The translations under genes and the position numbers were made by a program. Shown piece after piece: positions 43,014 through 52,501 of a stretch of DNA of 64,000 bases. The stretch is from Neptuniibacter pectenicola (lineage in GTDB: Bacteria > Pseudomonadota > Gammaproteobacteria > Pseudomonadales > Balneatricaceae). The stretch is from NCBI RefSeq assembly GCF_001597735.1, contig NZ_LUTS01000006.1, positions 175,979 through 239,978 on the forward strand, written 5' to 3'. How positions within the stretch are numbered: the first letter of the stretch is position 1; each line of letters begins with the position of its first letter. The notes beneath the pieces are model-generated. The model did no database searches. It had not been told where the DNA came from and saw only the letters and a program-made list of their open reading frames with translations.

Positions 43014-45326
43014 TCATAGAATCCGGTTGGATTGATGGGCTGATAGCTCTACTGCAATAGATTTAGAGGTGGGCGTGCGACTGTTGACGCCGTAACTATC
43101 TAACGGCACCAGTGGATTAGTTTCAGGGTAGTAGGCTGCAATGTTTCCTGCTGGAATACTGTAACCGATCAGTTTAAACCCTTTCACCTCCCTCGTACGG
43201 CCATCATCCCACAGGCTTTTAATGTCCACTAACTGCCCCTCTTTAAAGCCAAGGCGCTGTATATCTGCGGGGTTGATAAAGAGAATATCGCGTTCTCCTT
43301 TTATGCCGCGGTAACGGTCGTTCATACCGTAAATGGTGGTGTTGTATTGGTCATGGGATCGAAGGGTTTGCAGTACTAGTGTTTTGTTATGCAGCAGTTT
43401 GCTCGACCTGTCAGGTAAAATGCTGTCTGGTAGTGGGTGACGATGGACGATCACCTTTCCACCTTGGGTTGCCCAGTCTCTTTTACGTGCGCTATTGCCT
43501 AAGTAAAAACCGCCGGGCTGTTCAATTTTACTATTGAACTCAGAAAACCCAGGGATCGTCTGCGCAATGAGCGCGCGTATAGCGCTGTAGTCTTCAATCA
43601 CGCTTAACCAGTCAATCGGCTTAGTGCCGAGTACCGCATGGGCGATACCCGCAATGATGGCAGGCTCTGAACGCATCTCTGCTGAGCTAGGCTCAAGTAC
43701 GCCAGCCGAGGCGTGCACCATGCTGAAGGAGTCTTCAACTGTTATTTTTTGTGGCCCCTTCGCTTGTCGGTCTATATCGGTTCGGCCTAGGCAAGGCAAT
43801 ATCAGCGCCTCTTTGCCGGTAATAAGGTGAGAACGATTGAGTTTAGTGCTTATGTGTACCGTTAAATCACACTGGCTTAGGGCGTGCTCTGTCACGTCAG
43901 TATCAGGGGAGGCCGCTGCAAAATTACCGCCTAGCCCAATAAATACTTTACATGCACCCGAGCGCATTGCGTCAATCGCTTCAACAGCGGAGTGACCATG
44001 CTGTCGTGGCATCGGGATGTTAAAGTGAGCCTCTAACGCATCCAGTAGGGTATCGGATGGGCGCTCATCAATCCCCATCGTGCGGTCACCTTGAACATTA
44101 CTATGACCACGGACGGGGCAGAGGCCCGCACCGGGACGACCGATATTGCCCCTTAATGCCATCCAGTTGATAAGCTCATGTAATATCGCCACGGAATGGT
44201 GGTGTTGTGTTAACCCCATAGCCCATGTACTAATGACCTTGTCTGCGTCCATGTAAATACGGGCCGCGCTGTTGATTTCATCGCGTGTTAGGCCGGATTG
44301 ATCAATAATTTTATCCCATGATGTTTCTCTAACGCCGTCTAAATAGGCGGCCATCCCTTGAGTGTGTTCTGCGATAAATGCTTGATCTATGAGTGTGTCG
44401 TCATGGCTGGAATCGTATGTTTCCAATAAGGCTTTTACCATGCCGCGAATCGCGGCCATGTCGCCCCCGAGTTTGGGTGACAAGTAGATGGAGTGCATGG
44501 TTGTAGCGTTATTGGTCAGCATCTCAATTGGGTTTTGAGGGTGCTGAAACTTCTCCAATCCGCGCTCTTTTAAGGGGTTGAAAATAACGATTTTTGCCCC
44601 GCGTTTAATGGCGCTACGCAGTGTATCTAGCATGCGTGGATGGTTGGTGCCGGGGTTTTGTCCAAACACGAAGATAGCATCCGTTTCTTCGAAATCCTCT
44701 AGGGTCACGGTGCCCTTACCAACACCTATACTGCTTGTGAGTGCAAACCCGCTGGCTTCATGGCACATATTTGAGCAGTCAGGAAAGTTATTGGTACCAA
44801 AACTGCGCCCAAAAAGTTGATAAAGAAAGGCGGCTTCGTTACTGGCACGTCCTGAGGTATATAGCTCAAGCTGGTCGGGGTGGTCTAACTGTTTTAAGTG
44901 GCTGCCGATGAGGCCAAATGCATCATCCCAGCTAATGGGCTGATACTTATCCGTTTCAGGGTTATAGCGCATGGGGTGGGTTAAACGGCCTTGGTACTCA
45001 AGGTAGTAGTTGCTTTGCTCTCTTAACCAGCTGAGGCTGTATTGCTGAAAGAAGTCTGCGCCGATCTGTTTGGAGGTGGCTTCCCAGTTGACCGCTTTTG
45101 CGCCGTTCTCACAGAACTTTATTTTGTTGGGGTTTTTCTCTTCGCCCCATGCACAACCGGGACAATCAAATCCATTATCTTGGTTAGTATTCAGTAGCGA
45201 TTTTATATTTTTAACCGTATTTTTGCTGTTTAACCAATGCCGCGTTGTGCTTTCGAGTGCGCCCCATCCTCCGGCCGGTGCTTTATAAGCCGGGGGGAGG
45301 TCAGTATTGTTCTTTTTCTCACTCAT
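43014..45326 (-). CDS. FdhF/YdeP-family molybdopterin oxidoreductase
   Basis: 770 aa, like E. coli YdeP (759). N-terminal AGGWGALEST then CPGCAWGEEKNPNKIKFCENG (Cys cluster for one Fe-S centre); GRASNEAAFLYQLFGRSFGTNNFPDCSNMCHEA across the molybdenum site (the Cys of NMCHE is the likely Mo ligand); RGHSNVQGDRTMG; C-terminal MopB domain with HDQYNTTIYGMNDRYRG. YdeP members are annotated as formate-dehydrogenase-like but their substrate is not settled. Pairing with fdhD and the formate made by PurU suggests formate oxidation (inference). Start ATG 45326 overlaps the fdhD stop by 8 bp. Confidence 0.9.
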   Translation of the reverse strand: MSEKKNNTDLPPAYKAPAGGWGALESTTRHWLNSKNTVKNIKSLLNTNQDNGFDCPGCAWGEEKNPNKIKFCENGAKAVNWEATSKQIGADFFQQYSLSWLREQSNYYLEYQGRLTHPMRYNPETDKYQPISWDDAFGLIGSHLKQLDHPDQLELYTSGRASNEAAFLYQLFGRSFGTNNFPDCSNMCHEASGFALTSSIGVGKGTVTLEDFEETDAIFVFGQNPGTNHPRMLDTLRSAIKRGAKIVIFNPLKERGLEKFQHPQNPIEMLTNNATTMHSIYLSPKLGGDMAAIRGMVKALLETYDSSHDDTLIDQAFIAEHTQGMAAYLDGVRETSWDKIIDQSGLTRDEINSAARIYMDADKVISTWAMGLTQHHHSVAILHELINWMALRGNIGRPGAGLCPVRGHSNVQGDRTMGIDERPSDTLLDALEAHFNIPMPRQHGHSAVEAIDAMRSGACKVFIGLGGNFAAASPDTDVTEHALSQCDLTVHISTKLNRSHLITGKEALILPCLGRTDIDRQAKGPQKITVEDSFSMVHASAGVLEPSSAEMRSEPAIIAGIAHAVLGTKPIDWLSVIEDYSAIRALIAQTIPGFSEFNSKIEQPGGFYLGNSARKRDWATQGGKVIVHRHPLPDSILPDRSSKLLHNKTLVLQTLRSHDQYNTTIYGMNDRYRGIKGERDILFINPADIQRLGFKEGQLVDIKSLWDDGRTREVKGFKLIGYSIPAGNIAAYYPETNPLVPLDSYGVNSRTPTSKSIAVELSAHQSNRIL

Positions 45327-46149
45327 CAATGAAATCCTTTAGTTCATCGTGTGGGCTGTAGGGAAAGGTTTTTAGTTCACCCTGACGGGTTATTTGAATC
45401 AAGTTGAGGTGATAGTGGTGTGCCATCTGTGTTGCTAATAGGCTTGGACTCGACATGTGAATGAGGGTGGAGAGTCCAGCCTTTACCGCTTTTTGAATCA
45501 GTTCTACGCTGCATCGACTACTCATAACAACACTGTATCCGGTCAGGGGTATGGCATGTTTTAGTGCAAAGCCTAAGGTTTTATCGAGCGCATTATGTCG
45601 GCCAATATCCTCATGGCATGTCATTATTTCGCCGTCGGGCGATAGAAGGAGCGCTGCATGTACCCCCTTGAGTGTTTGTTGGCTGAGTAGTTTGTTGGGT
45701 AGGTTATGCAGTTGTTGATGGGGTACTGGGCAAGGGGTGAGGCTGCGTAAGTGTGGAATGGCTGTATCCAGTGCGGTGGTGCCGCAGAGTCCACATCCTG
45801 TTAGGCCTTGCCGAAAGCTATGGTGTTTCTTATAACGGGTGAACTGCCTTGGGCTAATCTCTACCTCTACTTTATAGGAGGGAAGTTGAAAATGATGTTC
45901 CCCTTGAGGTATCTCTACAGCGTGTGGGGTGATCGTGATCTCTCTTAAGTCAGAACAGTGATCAATAATCCCTTCGCTGAAGGTAAAACCGATGGTGAAA
46001 TATTCTAGGTCGATAGGGGTTAGCATCATGACGGCATGGGAGATGCCGTTGACGGAGATGGCAATAGGGATCTCTTGGGCAAGCGCTGTTGCCGTCGAGA
46101 ATTGACTCATGTCGAGTGACGCTATTGGGCTGTTCTGACAAAAATCCAT
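45319..46149 (-). CDS. fdhD: Formate dehydrogenase accessory sulfurtransferase
   Basis: 276 aa, normal FdhD length. FdhD carries sulfur from IscS to the molybdenum cofactor of formate dehydrogenases. Key motif: GLTGCGLCGTTALD with the functional CxxC (CGLC); also DIGRHNALDK and SSRCSVELIQKAVKAGL. It is upstream of and overlaps the YdeP-type gene, so cofactor sulfuration is coupled to synthesis of the enzyme. A 13-bp dyad TTCCT-TAA-AGGAA lies 91 bp upstream of its start. Confidence 0.95.
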   Translation of the reverse strand: MDFCQNSPIASLDMSQFSTATALAQEIPIAISVNGISHAVMMLTPIDLEYFTIGFTFSEGIIDHCSDLREITITPHAVEIPQGEHHFQLPSYKVEVEISPRQFTRYKKHHSFRQGLTGCGLCGTTALDTAIPHLRSLTPCPVPHQQLHNLPNKLLSQQTLKGVHAALLLSPDGEIMTCHEDIGRHNALDKTLGFALKHAIPLTGYSVVMSSRCSVELIQKAVKAGLSTLIHMSSPSLLATQMAHHYHLNLIQITRQGELKTFPYSPHDELKDFIDE

Positions 46150-46239
46150 AGGCTAACAAGTTAAGTTGATCTATGGACACAGTATACACAGGAATAGTGG
46201 CAGCACGAACTGTTTTAATTTACTTGTGGTTAATATTAT

Positions 46240-46252
46240 TTCCTTAAAGGAA
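46240..46252. promoter_or_regulatory. TTCCT-N3-AGGAA dyad upstream of fdhD
   Basis: TTCCT-TAA-AGGAA, the same half-sites and spacing as TTCCT-AGT-AGGAA before amt (38926-38938). Candidate shared operator; the protein is unknown. Confidence 0.4.
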
Positions 46253-46345
46253 TTATATTTTATCAGTCATCTGTCGCTTAGTGGGTGATGGAGCCGCTGT
46301 TTTTAGCTCAAGGTAGGTGAGGTTTCACGTTGAGTAACAGCGGTC

Positions 46346-47227
46346 TTAACCTAAGCGTCTGACATCAACCGATACTCTCAACTCATGGCTGTTACCGCCA
46401 TCAAATATGACGCCGCGCAAGGGTGTAACATCGGAGTAATCGCGTCCCCAAGCGGTTGTGATATGTTGCTCTTTAGGAATGTCGTCGTTGGTGGGGTCGA
46501 ATTCAAACCACCCCTCTCCCGGAGAGTAGACGGCAAACCAAGCGTGAGAGGCATCAGCCCCAACGAGCTTTTCCTGCCCAGGAGGAGGAAGGGTTTCAAG
46601 GTAGCCACTGACATAGCGTGCGGGATAACCTAAGGCGCGTAAACATCCGATCGCTATATGGGCAAAGTCTTGGCAGACACCACTTTTTCGTTCTAAGACT
46701 TCACCTAAGGGTGTGGCGACTGTGGTGGAGCTTGGGTCGTACTTAAATTCGGTAAATATTTTAGTGGTCAGTGCCCGTGCTGCGGATAAGAGGGGGACAT
46801 CGTCTTGGAAAAGTGCTTCGGCATAGGCTTTTAACTGGGCGTTAGGGCGGATCATGGGCGACGCTAAGATATACTCTTTTGCTTGGATCGTGTCAGGATC
46901 TTGGTTGTAGAGCAGCATCTCGCGGGCTGCTTTGCAGCTAATGCCCAGTTCGAGCGCATAAGCGGCACGCTCATTTTGGCTATTAATCTCAGTGGTGACA
47001 TCGATCACCAGCTTTGTATGGGGCTTTTGCAACGAGAAGTAAACATAGTGATTGCCAAAGTAATCACTATGTTGTGCCACGTAATTGGGTTTAGGCGTAA
47101 TGACAACATTACTTGGCGCACACTGTTGCTCCAGCGTATCCCGTGGTAAAAGATGCGCTTGGTTATAGCAGAGGGATACAGGGCTTAAGTATTTGTATTC
47201 TGTTATATGTCTTATTTTGTAGATCAT
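46346..47227 (-). CDS. Transglutaminase-like cysteine peptidase-fold protein
   Basis: 293 aa. Bacterial transglutaminase N-terminal beta domain (about 1-100; starts MIYKIRHITEYKYLSPV) plus the transglutaminase core with Cys in KSGVCQDFAHIAIGC (about 185), His in GADASHAWFAVY (about 228) and Asp in WFEFDPTND (about 244). No signal peptide. Its start overlaps the stop of the upstream ATP-grasp/alpha-E gene by 4 bp, the last step of a coupled run 52298-46346. Predicted by comparative genomics to act as a peptidase or amidase partner to the ATP-grasp ligases; no member of this arrangement has a settled function that I know. Confidence 0.9.
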   Translation of the reverse strand: MIYKIRHITEYKYLSPVSLCYNQAHLLPRDTLEQQCAPSNVVITPKPNYVAQHSDYFGNHYVYFSLQKPHTKLVIDVTTEINSQNERAAYALELGISCKAAREMLLYNQDPDTIQAKEYILASPMIRPNAQLKAYAEALFQDDVPLLSAARALTTKIFTEFKYDPSSTTVATPLGEVLERKSGVCQDFAHIAIGCLRALGYPARYVSGYLETLPPPGQEKLVGADASHAWFAVYSPGEGWFEFDPTNDDIPKEQHITTAWGRDYSDVTPLRGVIFDGGNSHELRVSVDVRRLG

Positions 47228-49782
47228 ATGAAAGTTATCCCCTGTGTCTCTGCCAGCTGCTGAGGCCCAGCGCTATGGTCGAAATACTGTTCACTTAAAA
47301 GAATGGAAAACGCTTCAACCTGCTTGATGATTTCTGCGAGCAACCGATCTAATTCTACGCGCTTGTTATTTAGGCTATCGATGTTAGCTAAGTTATCTAA
47401 ATCAGCCAGTTGAATAGCATTGAGTGCTTGAATAATTGTTTTTTGCGCAGGGTTTAAGCCGGGACTGTGTGGTGAAATTGCTTGGGGCAACTCCTCAAAG
47501 TGTGTTTGTAGGCGCTTAATTTGGAAAAACACTGAACGCGGATTGGTTTCATCTTGCATTAAGAGCTCTAACCCGTGAGCGATATCGTTATAGGTTCTAT
47601 AACGACGTCTAAAGGTGATTAGGGCTTCAACACTGAGCAGAACGGCTTCGAGCATCTGAGGCTGGTCAGTGTTGGGCAGCTCCGGTGTTAATAGGGATTG
47701 AATGAGCCGAGATGTTTGCAGCGAACGTTCGACACGGCGACCGATCTCTTGAAACTTCCAGCCGATCCCACGAAGCATGCTCTCATGGCTTAGGCCAGAT
47801 AATGCGAGCAGGGTGGTGACTAAGGGGTCGAGTGCTTCCTCTGGGGCGGTGGGCATTCCTCCCACATAGGCTCGTTCTAAGTCGTAGAGATTATCTCGTA
47901 AGTCATTGACGATACGATGGGTATCCGCCGACAGCATCTCTTTGACCTCTTCTGAACAGGTTAAGACGGCGAGTAAACATGACTTAATACTATCAGGGCG
48001 TTTAGTATCAAGGATAAGGCTGATCAACTCTTGATCTTGGTTTAATAAGGCTTGGCTTCCCATAAACCCAGGTAAACAGTTTGTTTGTTTAGACAATGCC
48101 TGTAGTAGCAGATTTTTACTGTTTATTGGGAGTGGATCAATACTGTTGAGTTGCATAAAAACAGTACGTATTAAGCGGATCGTTGATTCAGCGCGTTCGG
48201 CGTATCGACCTAACCAGAAGAGGTTTTCAACCACGCGGCTTGGCAGGTTGGATTCCTGAGCAATCGTGCGGTCATCGACCAGTGAGATCTGTTTTTCAGG
48301 CTCTGAAGCCAATATCCAAGTATCTTTGCTTTGGGAGCCTACTTGGTTAGATACAAAACTGTCCTGTCCAGAGAGTCCTACACGGGTGAGTCCACCGGCC
48401 ATGACCGCGTAAGTGCTTTCACTCGCTACCGTGAAGGTGCGGAAAATGGATGGCCGTGTTTTTAACTGCTGCTCTTGCCACGCAGGAATATATGACGGTG
48501 AAATATAGCTTTGTGCAACAAAGCTGTAAGGGGCTTTCGCAATACGATCAAACATGTTCTGTTTGTCTATATCCGAGAGCGTATGGCCATGTATGCTCGG
48601 GCTTTTGGTTTGACGCATAGCGGGCTTAATGATCAGCGTGTCAATATTATCTCGGATATATTGCATATCTTGCGGATCACCACACCACCATGTATCAACC
48701 GAGGGTATTTTTAGTTCATGCCCAAAAAAGTGCTGGCTGATGGCAGGCATAAATTTTAAGAGTGCGGGTGTTTCTAATATGCCTGACCCTAGGGGGTTGC
48801 TCACGACAACATTACCCGCTCTTACCACCTCGACAAGGCCAGGAATACCTAAGTAAGAGTCAGATTTAAGCTCCACCGGATCACAATAGCTGTCGTCTAC
48901 ACGGCGTAGTATCACATCAACCTTACGCAGACCGTTAAGTGATTTTAACCAGACGTGCCCATCCCTAACCGTTAAGTCACTTCCCTGAACCAGTGGGTAG
49001 CCTAGGTAATTGGATAGATAGGTGTGCTCAAAATAGGTTTCGCTGTAGGCGCCGGGGGTGAGAATAACGATCTGTGGATCATCCCCTTGTGTTGGCGATA
49101 ATGTACTGAGTGTCGCCCTAAGCGATTGGAAAAAAAGTGCTAAGCGGTGGACATGGCTATCGCGGAAAAGGCTTGGCATGACACGGGAAAGCACGGTTCT
49201 GTTTTCTAACGCATAGCCTGCACCGCTAGGCGCCTGTGTCCGGTCACCAATAATGATCATATTGCCATCAGGCCCACGAACCATATCAGCGGCATGTAGC
49301 GTTAGGCAGTGCTCCCCTGGCATCGTAATGCCTTTGCATTGGCGTAGAAAACCGGGGTGGCTGTAGATAATCTCAGGCGGTATAACGCCTTGCCTTATTA
49401 GCTCTTGCGGTCCATAAATATCTTTTAAGACTAAATTGAGCAGTTCTGCGCGCTCAATTAAGCCTTGTTCCACCTGACTCCACTCACCACTTGAGATAAG
49501 CATAGGAATGGGGTCAAGTTCCCATCGGTTTTTGCCCAGCGGATCGCTAATTAGATTATAGGTCGCGCCGTCATCACGAAGAATCCGGGAGGCCTTTTGA
49601 TAGCGATCCTGTAAGCCAGACGTGCCAAGGGCGTCAAGGCTATTGAGTAGATATTCCCAGTGCGTACGAGGCAGACCTGATGTGTCATAAGCTTCGTTAT
49701 AATGCCCAATAGGCGGTAAGGACCAAGATATAGCCTGCTCTTGCTTGCCCTGGGTTTGCGTTTGAGTCTGCTTGCTTTGCAC
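47224..49782 (-). CDS. Circularly permuted ATP-grasp / alpha-E fusion protein
   Basis: 852 aa. The N-terminal about 480 residues are a circularly permuted type-2 ATP-grasp domain (GPDGNMIIIGDRTQAPSGAGYALENRTVLSRV; ILTPGAYSETYFEHTYLSNYLG; DVILRRVDDSYCDPVELK). The C-terminal about 330 residues are an alpha-E domain (ENLFWLGRYAERAESTIRLIRTVF). It is thus a fused version of the two separate genes just upstream (50850 and 49843). ATP-grasp enzymes of this class are predicted to make peptide or amide bonds. Overlaps the transglutaminase start by 4 bp. Confidence 0.9.
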   Translation of the reverse strand: MQSKQTQTQTQGKQEQAISWSLPPIGHYNEAYDTSGLPRTHWEYLLNSLDALGTSGLQDRYQKASRILRDDGATYNLISDPLGKNRWELDPIPMLISSGEWSQVEQGLIERAELLNLVLKDIYGPQELIRQGVIPPEIIYSHPGFLRQCKGITMPGEHCLTLHAADMVRGPDGNMIIIGDRTQAPSGAGYALENRTVLSRVMPSLFRDSHVHRLALFFQSLRATLSTLSPTQGDDPQIVILTPGAYSETYFEHTYLSNYLGYPLVQGSDLTVRDGHVWLKSLNGLRKVDVILRRVDDSYCDPVELKSDSYLGIPGLVEVVRAGNVVVSNPLGSGILETPALLKFMPAISQHFFGHELKIPSVDTWWCGDPQDMQYIRDNIDTLIIKPAMRQTKSPSIHGHTLSDIDKQNMFDRIAKAPYSFVAQSYISPSYIPAWQEQQLKTRPSIFRTFTVASESTYAVMAGGLTRVGLSGQDSFVSNQVGSQSKDTWILASEPEKQISLVDDRTIAQESNLPSRVVENLFWLGRYAERAESTIRLIRTVFMQLNSIDPLPINSKNLLLQALSKQTNCLPGFMGSQALLNQDQELISLILDTKRPDSIKSCLLAVLTCSEEVKEMLSADTHRIVNDLRDNLYDLERAYVGGMPTAPEEALDPLVTTLLALSGLSHESMLRGIGWKFQEIGRRVERSLQTSRLIQSLLTPELPNTDQPQMLEAVLLSVEALITFRRRYRTYNDIAHGLELLMQDETNPRSVFFQIKRLQTHFEELPQAISPHSPGLNPAQKTIIQALNAIQLADLDNLANIDSLNNKRVELDRLLAEIIKQVEAFSILLSEQYFDHSAGPQQLAETQGITFI

Positions 49783-49842
49783 TGGTTTACTCTTTAATTA
49801 ACAAATTCGGGCTCATTATAGCCGCTCTCAAACGATAAAGGG

Positions 49843-50847
49843 CTATGCCTGACAAGCAAACTGATATTCTTTTTCCATGTTGTTTTTTAGCGTAGGGGCT
49901 TCCTCCTGTGGATCCCCCATATTAAAGGCGAACCAATTGGTCATTAATACCCCATGTAGATCTGAGATGCTGATCTGCAGTTCATTCAGATAATCACGAA
50001 ATTTCTCATCCAGTGGATGACCATTCGCAAGGGAGTAGTGGTGCGCTTTTAAGGCCTTTACCGCCTGTAAAACAAGTTTGGAGCGGGGCAATTTTTTCGC
50101 CGCTGTTTCCATCTCGTTGATACAGTAGCTTAAGGTTCTTGGGAAGAACTCATCCTCTAAGAGGAAGCGAGCCACTTTTTTTGATTCAATCGCGGTACGT
50201 ACACTTCTTCTGTAATTCATGTAGCCGCTGAGGGAGCGTAGTACATTACCCCAGACCACTTGGCTTAAGTTAATGCGGGTGCCTTGGTTGGGTTGGAGCA
50301 TAATAGATACGCCCGCATCAAGAATACGGGTTGTCATATCGGCGCGCTCAAGGTTACGGCCTAGGGTCATAAACTGCCATGAGGCATCGCGGCTCATCGC
50401 GCCTTCGAAGAGGCCATTAATCTCTTGGCAGCGTTGGATGATACTGTTTAGAAATTTATGACGGTCTGTACGGTTTATCCCTTGGCGGATATTGTTGCGT
50501 GCATATAAATCGAGTTCATTGATCAGCTCCCATGTGTCTTGTGGTAGTACATCACGGGTTGTGCGGATATTCTCTTTGGCTTGTTTAAGGGATGACAACA
50601 TAGAGCTTGGGTTTGTGTCATCGGCCAATAAAAATTTAACCACGTTGTGCTCATCTTGCACTTTATAGCGTTCGGAGAAGGTATCCGTACAACTGTTTAT
50701 TTTGATGAGATTAAACCAACTGATATTGGTGTCTCGGGGCAGGTCGAATAACAGGTTATCATAGACACCCACGAGTCTTGCTGTGTTCTCCACACGCTCT
50801 AAGTAGCGTGCACTCCAATAAATTCTTTCAGCAACACGAGATAACAT
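49843..50847 (-). CDS. Alpha-E domain protein
   Basis: 334 aa, all-helical alpha-E (DUF403) protein: MLSRVAERIYWSARYLERVENTARLVGVYDN split over the N-terminus, LWELINEL-like TWELINELDLYA, and LGRNLERADMTTRILDAG. The family always travels with circularly permuted ATP-grasp proteins and has no known biochemical role. It lies 2 bp after the ATP-grasp gene and about 60 bp before the fused ATP-grasp/alpha-E gene. Confidence 0.92.
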   Translation of the reverse strand: MLSRVAERIYWSARYLERVENTARLVGVYDNLLFDLPRDTNISWFNLIKINSCTDTFSERYKVQDEHNVVKFLLADDTNPSSMLSSLKQAKENIRTTRDVLPQDTWELINELDLYARNNIRQGINRTDRHKFLNSIIQRCQEINGLFEGAMSRDASWQFMTLGRNLERADMTTRILDAGVSIMLQPNQGTRINLSQVVWGNVLRSLSGYMNYRRSVRTAIESKKVARFLLEDEFFPRTLSYCINEMETAAKKLPRSKLVLQAVKALKAHHYSLANGHPLDEKFRDYLNELQISISDLHGVLMTNWFAFNMGDPQEEAPTLKNNMEKEYQFACQA

Positions 50848-50849
50848 AA

Positions 50850-52298
50850 TTATTTATCCTCTGTATCAACGATCCAAGTATCTTTACTGCCACCACCTTG
50901 CGATGAGTTAACAACCAATGAGCCTTTTTTCATGGCGACACGGGTAAGGCCACCCGTTGTTACATAGGTATTTTTCCCTTGGAGAATAAAAGGGCGAAGG
51001 TCTAAGTGCCGTGGCTCCATCGTATTGGAGCTAATTAAGGTGGGGGCGGTTGATAAGCTCAATGTGGGCTGGGCAATGTAGTTACGAGGGTTCTCTTGAA
51101 TAAGGGCCGCAAAGGTTGCTTGCTCTTTTTTCGTGGAGTGGGGCCCAATCAGCATGCCGTAGCCACCGGATTCATTCGCCGGCTTAATCACCAGTTTGTC
51201 GAGGTTATCGAGTACATAGGCTCTCTGTTCAGGGTCTTCACAGAGGAAGGTTTCCACATTAGGTAAAATGGGTTTTTCATTAAGGTAATACTCGATGATC
51301 TGAGGGACATAGGCATAAACGACCTTGTCATCGGCAACCCCTGCACCCGGTGCATTCGCGAGGGCTACATTACCTGCTTGCCACGCACGCATCATGCCCG
51401 GCACACCTAACACGGAGTCCTTATCGAATACGTCGGGGTCGATGAAAAGGTCATCAATACGGCGATAGATAACATCAACTCGTTCGGGGCCTGAAATGGT
51501 TTTCATATAGACACAGTCGTCATCATCGACAAATAGGTCGCTGCCCTCAACGAGTTCAACCCCCATCTGTTGCGCAAGAAAAGCATGTTCAAAATAGGCG
51601 GAGTTAAAAATACCCGGTGTGAGCACAACAATTTCGGGCTCCTCTATCTCGCGAGGGGAGAGAGAGATCAACATATCAAACAGTTGCTCAGGGTAATCAT
51701 CTAGCGGCAAGATGTTTTCTTTTTCAAACATCTCGGGCAACACGCGTTTGGTGATGGCCCTGTTTTCGAGCATATAGGAAACACCGGAAGGGACCCTTAG
51801 GTTATCTTCCAGTACATAGAATTGACCATCTGCGTCTCTTACCAGGTCGGTTCCGCATATATGTGCCCATACCCCGTGGGCGGGGTTAACGCCGACACAT
51901 TCGGGCCTGAAGTTTTTAGACTCCTTGATGATATGCTCGGGAATGATGCCGTCTTTAATGATCTTTTGTTCGTGGTACAGATCATCAATAAACATGTTTA
52001 AGGCTTTTAACCGTTGGGTTAAACCTTCAGCGGTTGTTTTCCATAAGGGAGCTGAAATCGTGCGCGGAATGATGTCAAAAGGCCAAGCACGATCGATATT
52101 CCCCTCTTCGGTGTAAACGGTAAATGAAATACCCATCTCTTGGATCGTCACTTCAGCCATTTGGCGACGTCTATCAAGGTCTTTTTCATCCATTTGGGCG
52201 ATATGTTCTACAAGCTTAGTTGCAGAATCTCTAGCGCTCCCTGTGGGGCTGATGAGCTCATCATAATGCTGTTCAGATTGATAATTATCCCAAATCAT
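50850..52298 (-). CDS. Circularly permuted ATP-grasp protein (DUF404/DUF407)
   Basis: 482 aa, type-1 circularly permuted ATP-grasp. Motifs: ADGQFYVLEDNLRVPSGVSYMLENR across two lines, VLTPGIFNSAYFEHAFLAQQMG, VDVIYRRIDDLFIDPDVF, KPANESGGYGMLIG, and LRPFILQG near the C-terminus. Predicted ATP-dependent peptide/amide ligase of unknown substrate. First gene of the four-gene run 52298-46346. The window also has a separate transglutaminase-DUF2126 gene (9758-13117) of the same predicted system. Confidence 0.92.
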   Translation of the reverse strand: MIWDNYQSEQHYDELISPTGSARDSATKLVEHIAQMDEKDLDRRRQMAEVTIQEMGISFTVYTEEGNIDRAWPFDIIPRTISAPLWKTTAEGLTQRLKALNMFIDDLYHEQKIIKDGIIPEHIIKESKNFRPECVGVNPAHGVWAHICGTDLVRDADGQFYVLEDNLRVPSGVSYMLENRAITKRVLPEMFEKENILPLDDYPEQLFDMLISLSPREIEEPEIVVLTPGIFNSAYFEHAFLAQQMGVELVEGSDLFVDDDDCVYMKTISGPERVDVIYRRIDDLFIDPDVFDKDSVLGVPGMMRAWQAGNVALANAPGAGVADDKVVYAYVPQIIEYYLNEKPILPNVETFLCEDPEQRAYVLDNLDKLVIKPANESGGYGMLIGPHSTKKEQATFAALIQENPRNYIAQPTLSLSTAPTLISSNTMEPRHLDLRPFILQGKNTYVTTGGLTRVAMKKGSLVVNSSQGGGSKDTWIVDTEDK

Positions 52299-52501
52299 AC
52301 CTATACCCAGATTATTGATCTTAATGTTGAGCGCTATTGAACGTTTAAATACGCACTATTTTATTTTCCTTGCACTTTTATGGTGCATAAAAGATTTGCA
52401 TACCTTCTATAAGCGTTTAATTCGCGTTAGGTCTAGGTATCAGCAAGTTTCAGGCCAGTATTTGAACACTATCCTGTTACTGCTTGTGCGTATGAACATC
52501 C

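Noticed and set aside
13498..46149. Recent horizontal island with mobility genes
   Set aside because: No integrase, transposase, attachment repeats or tRNA boundary seen, and base composition looks similar to flanks by eye.
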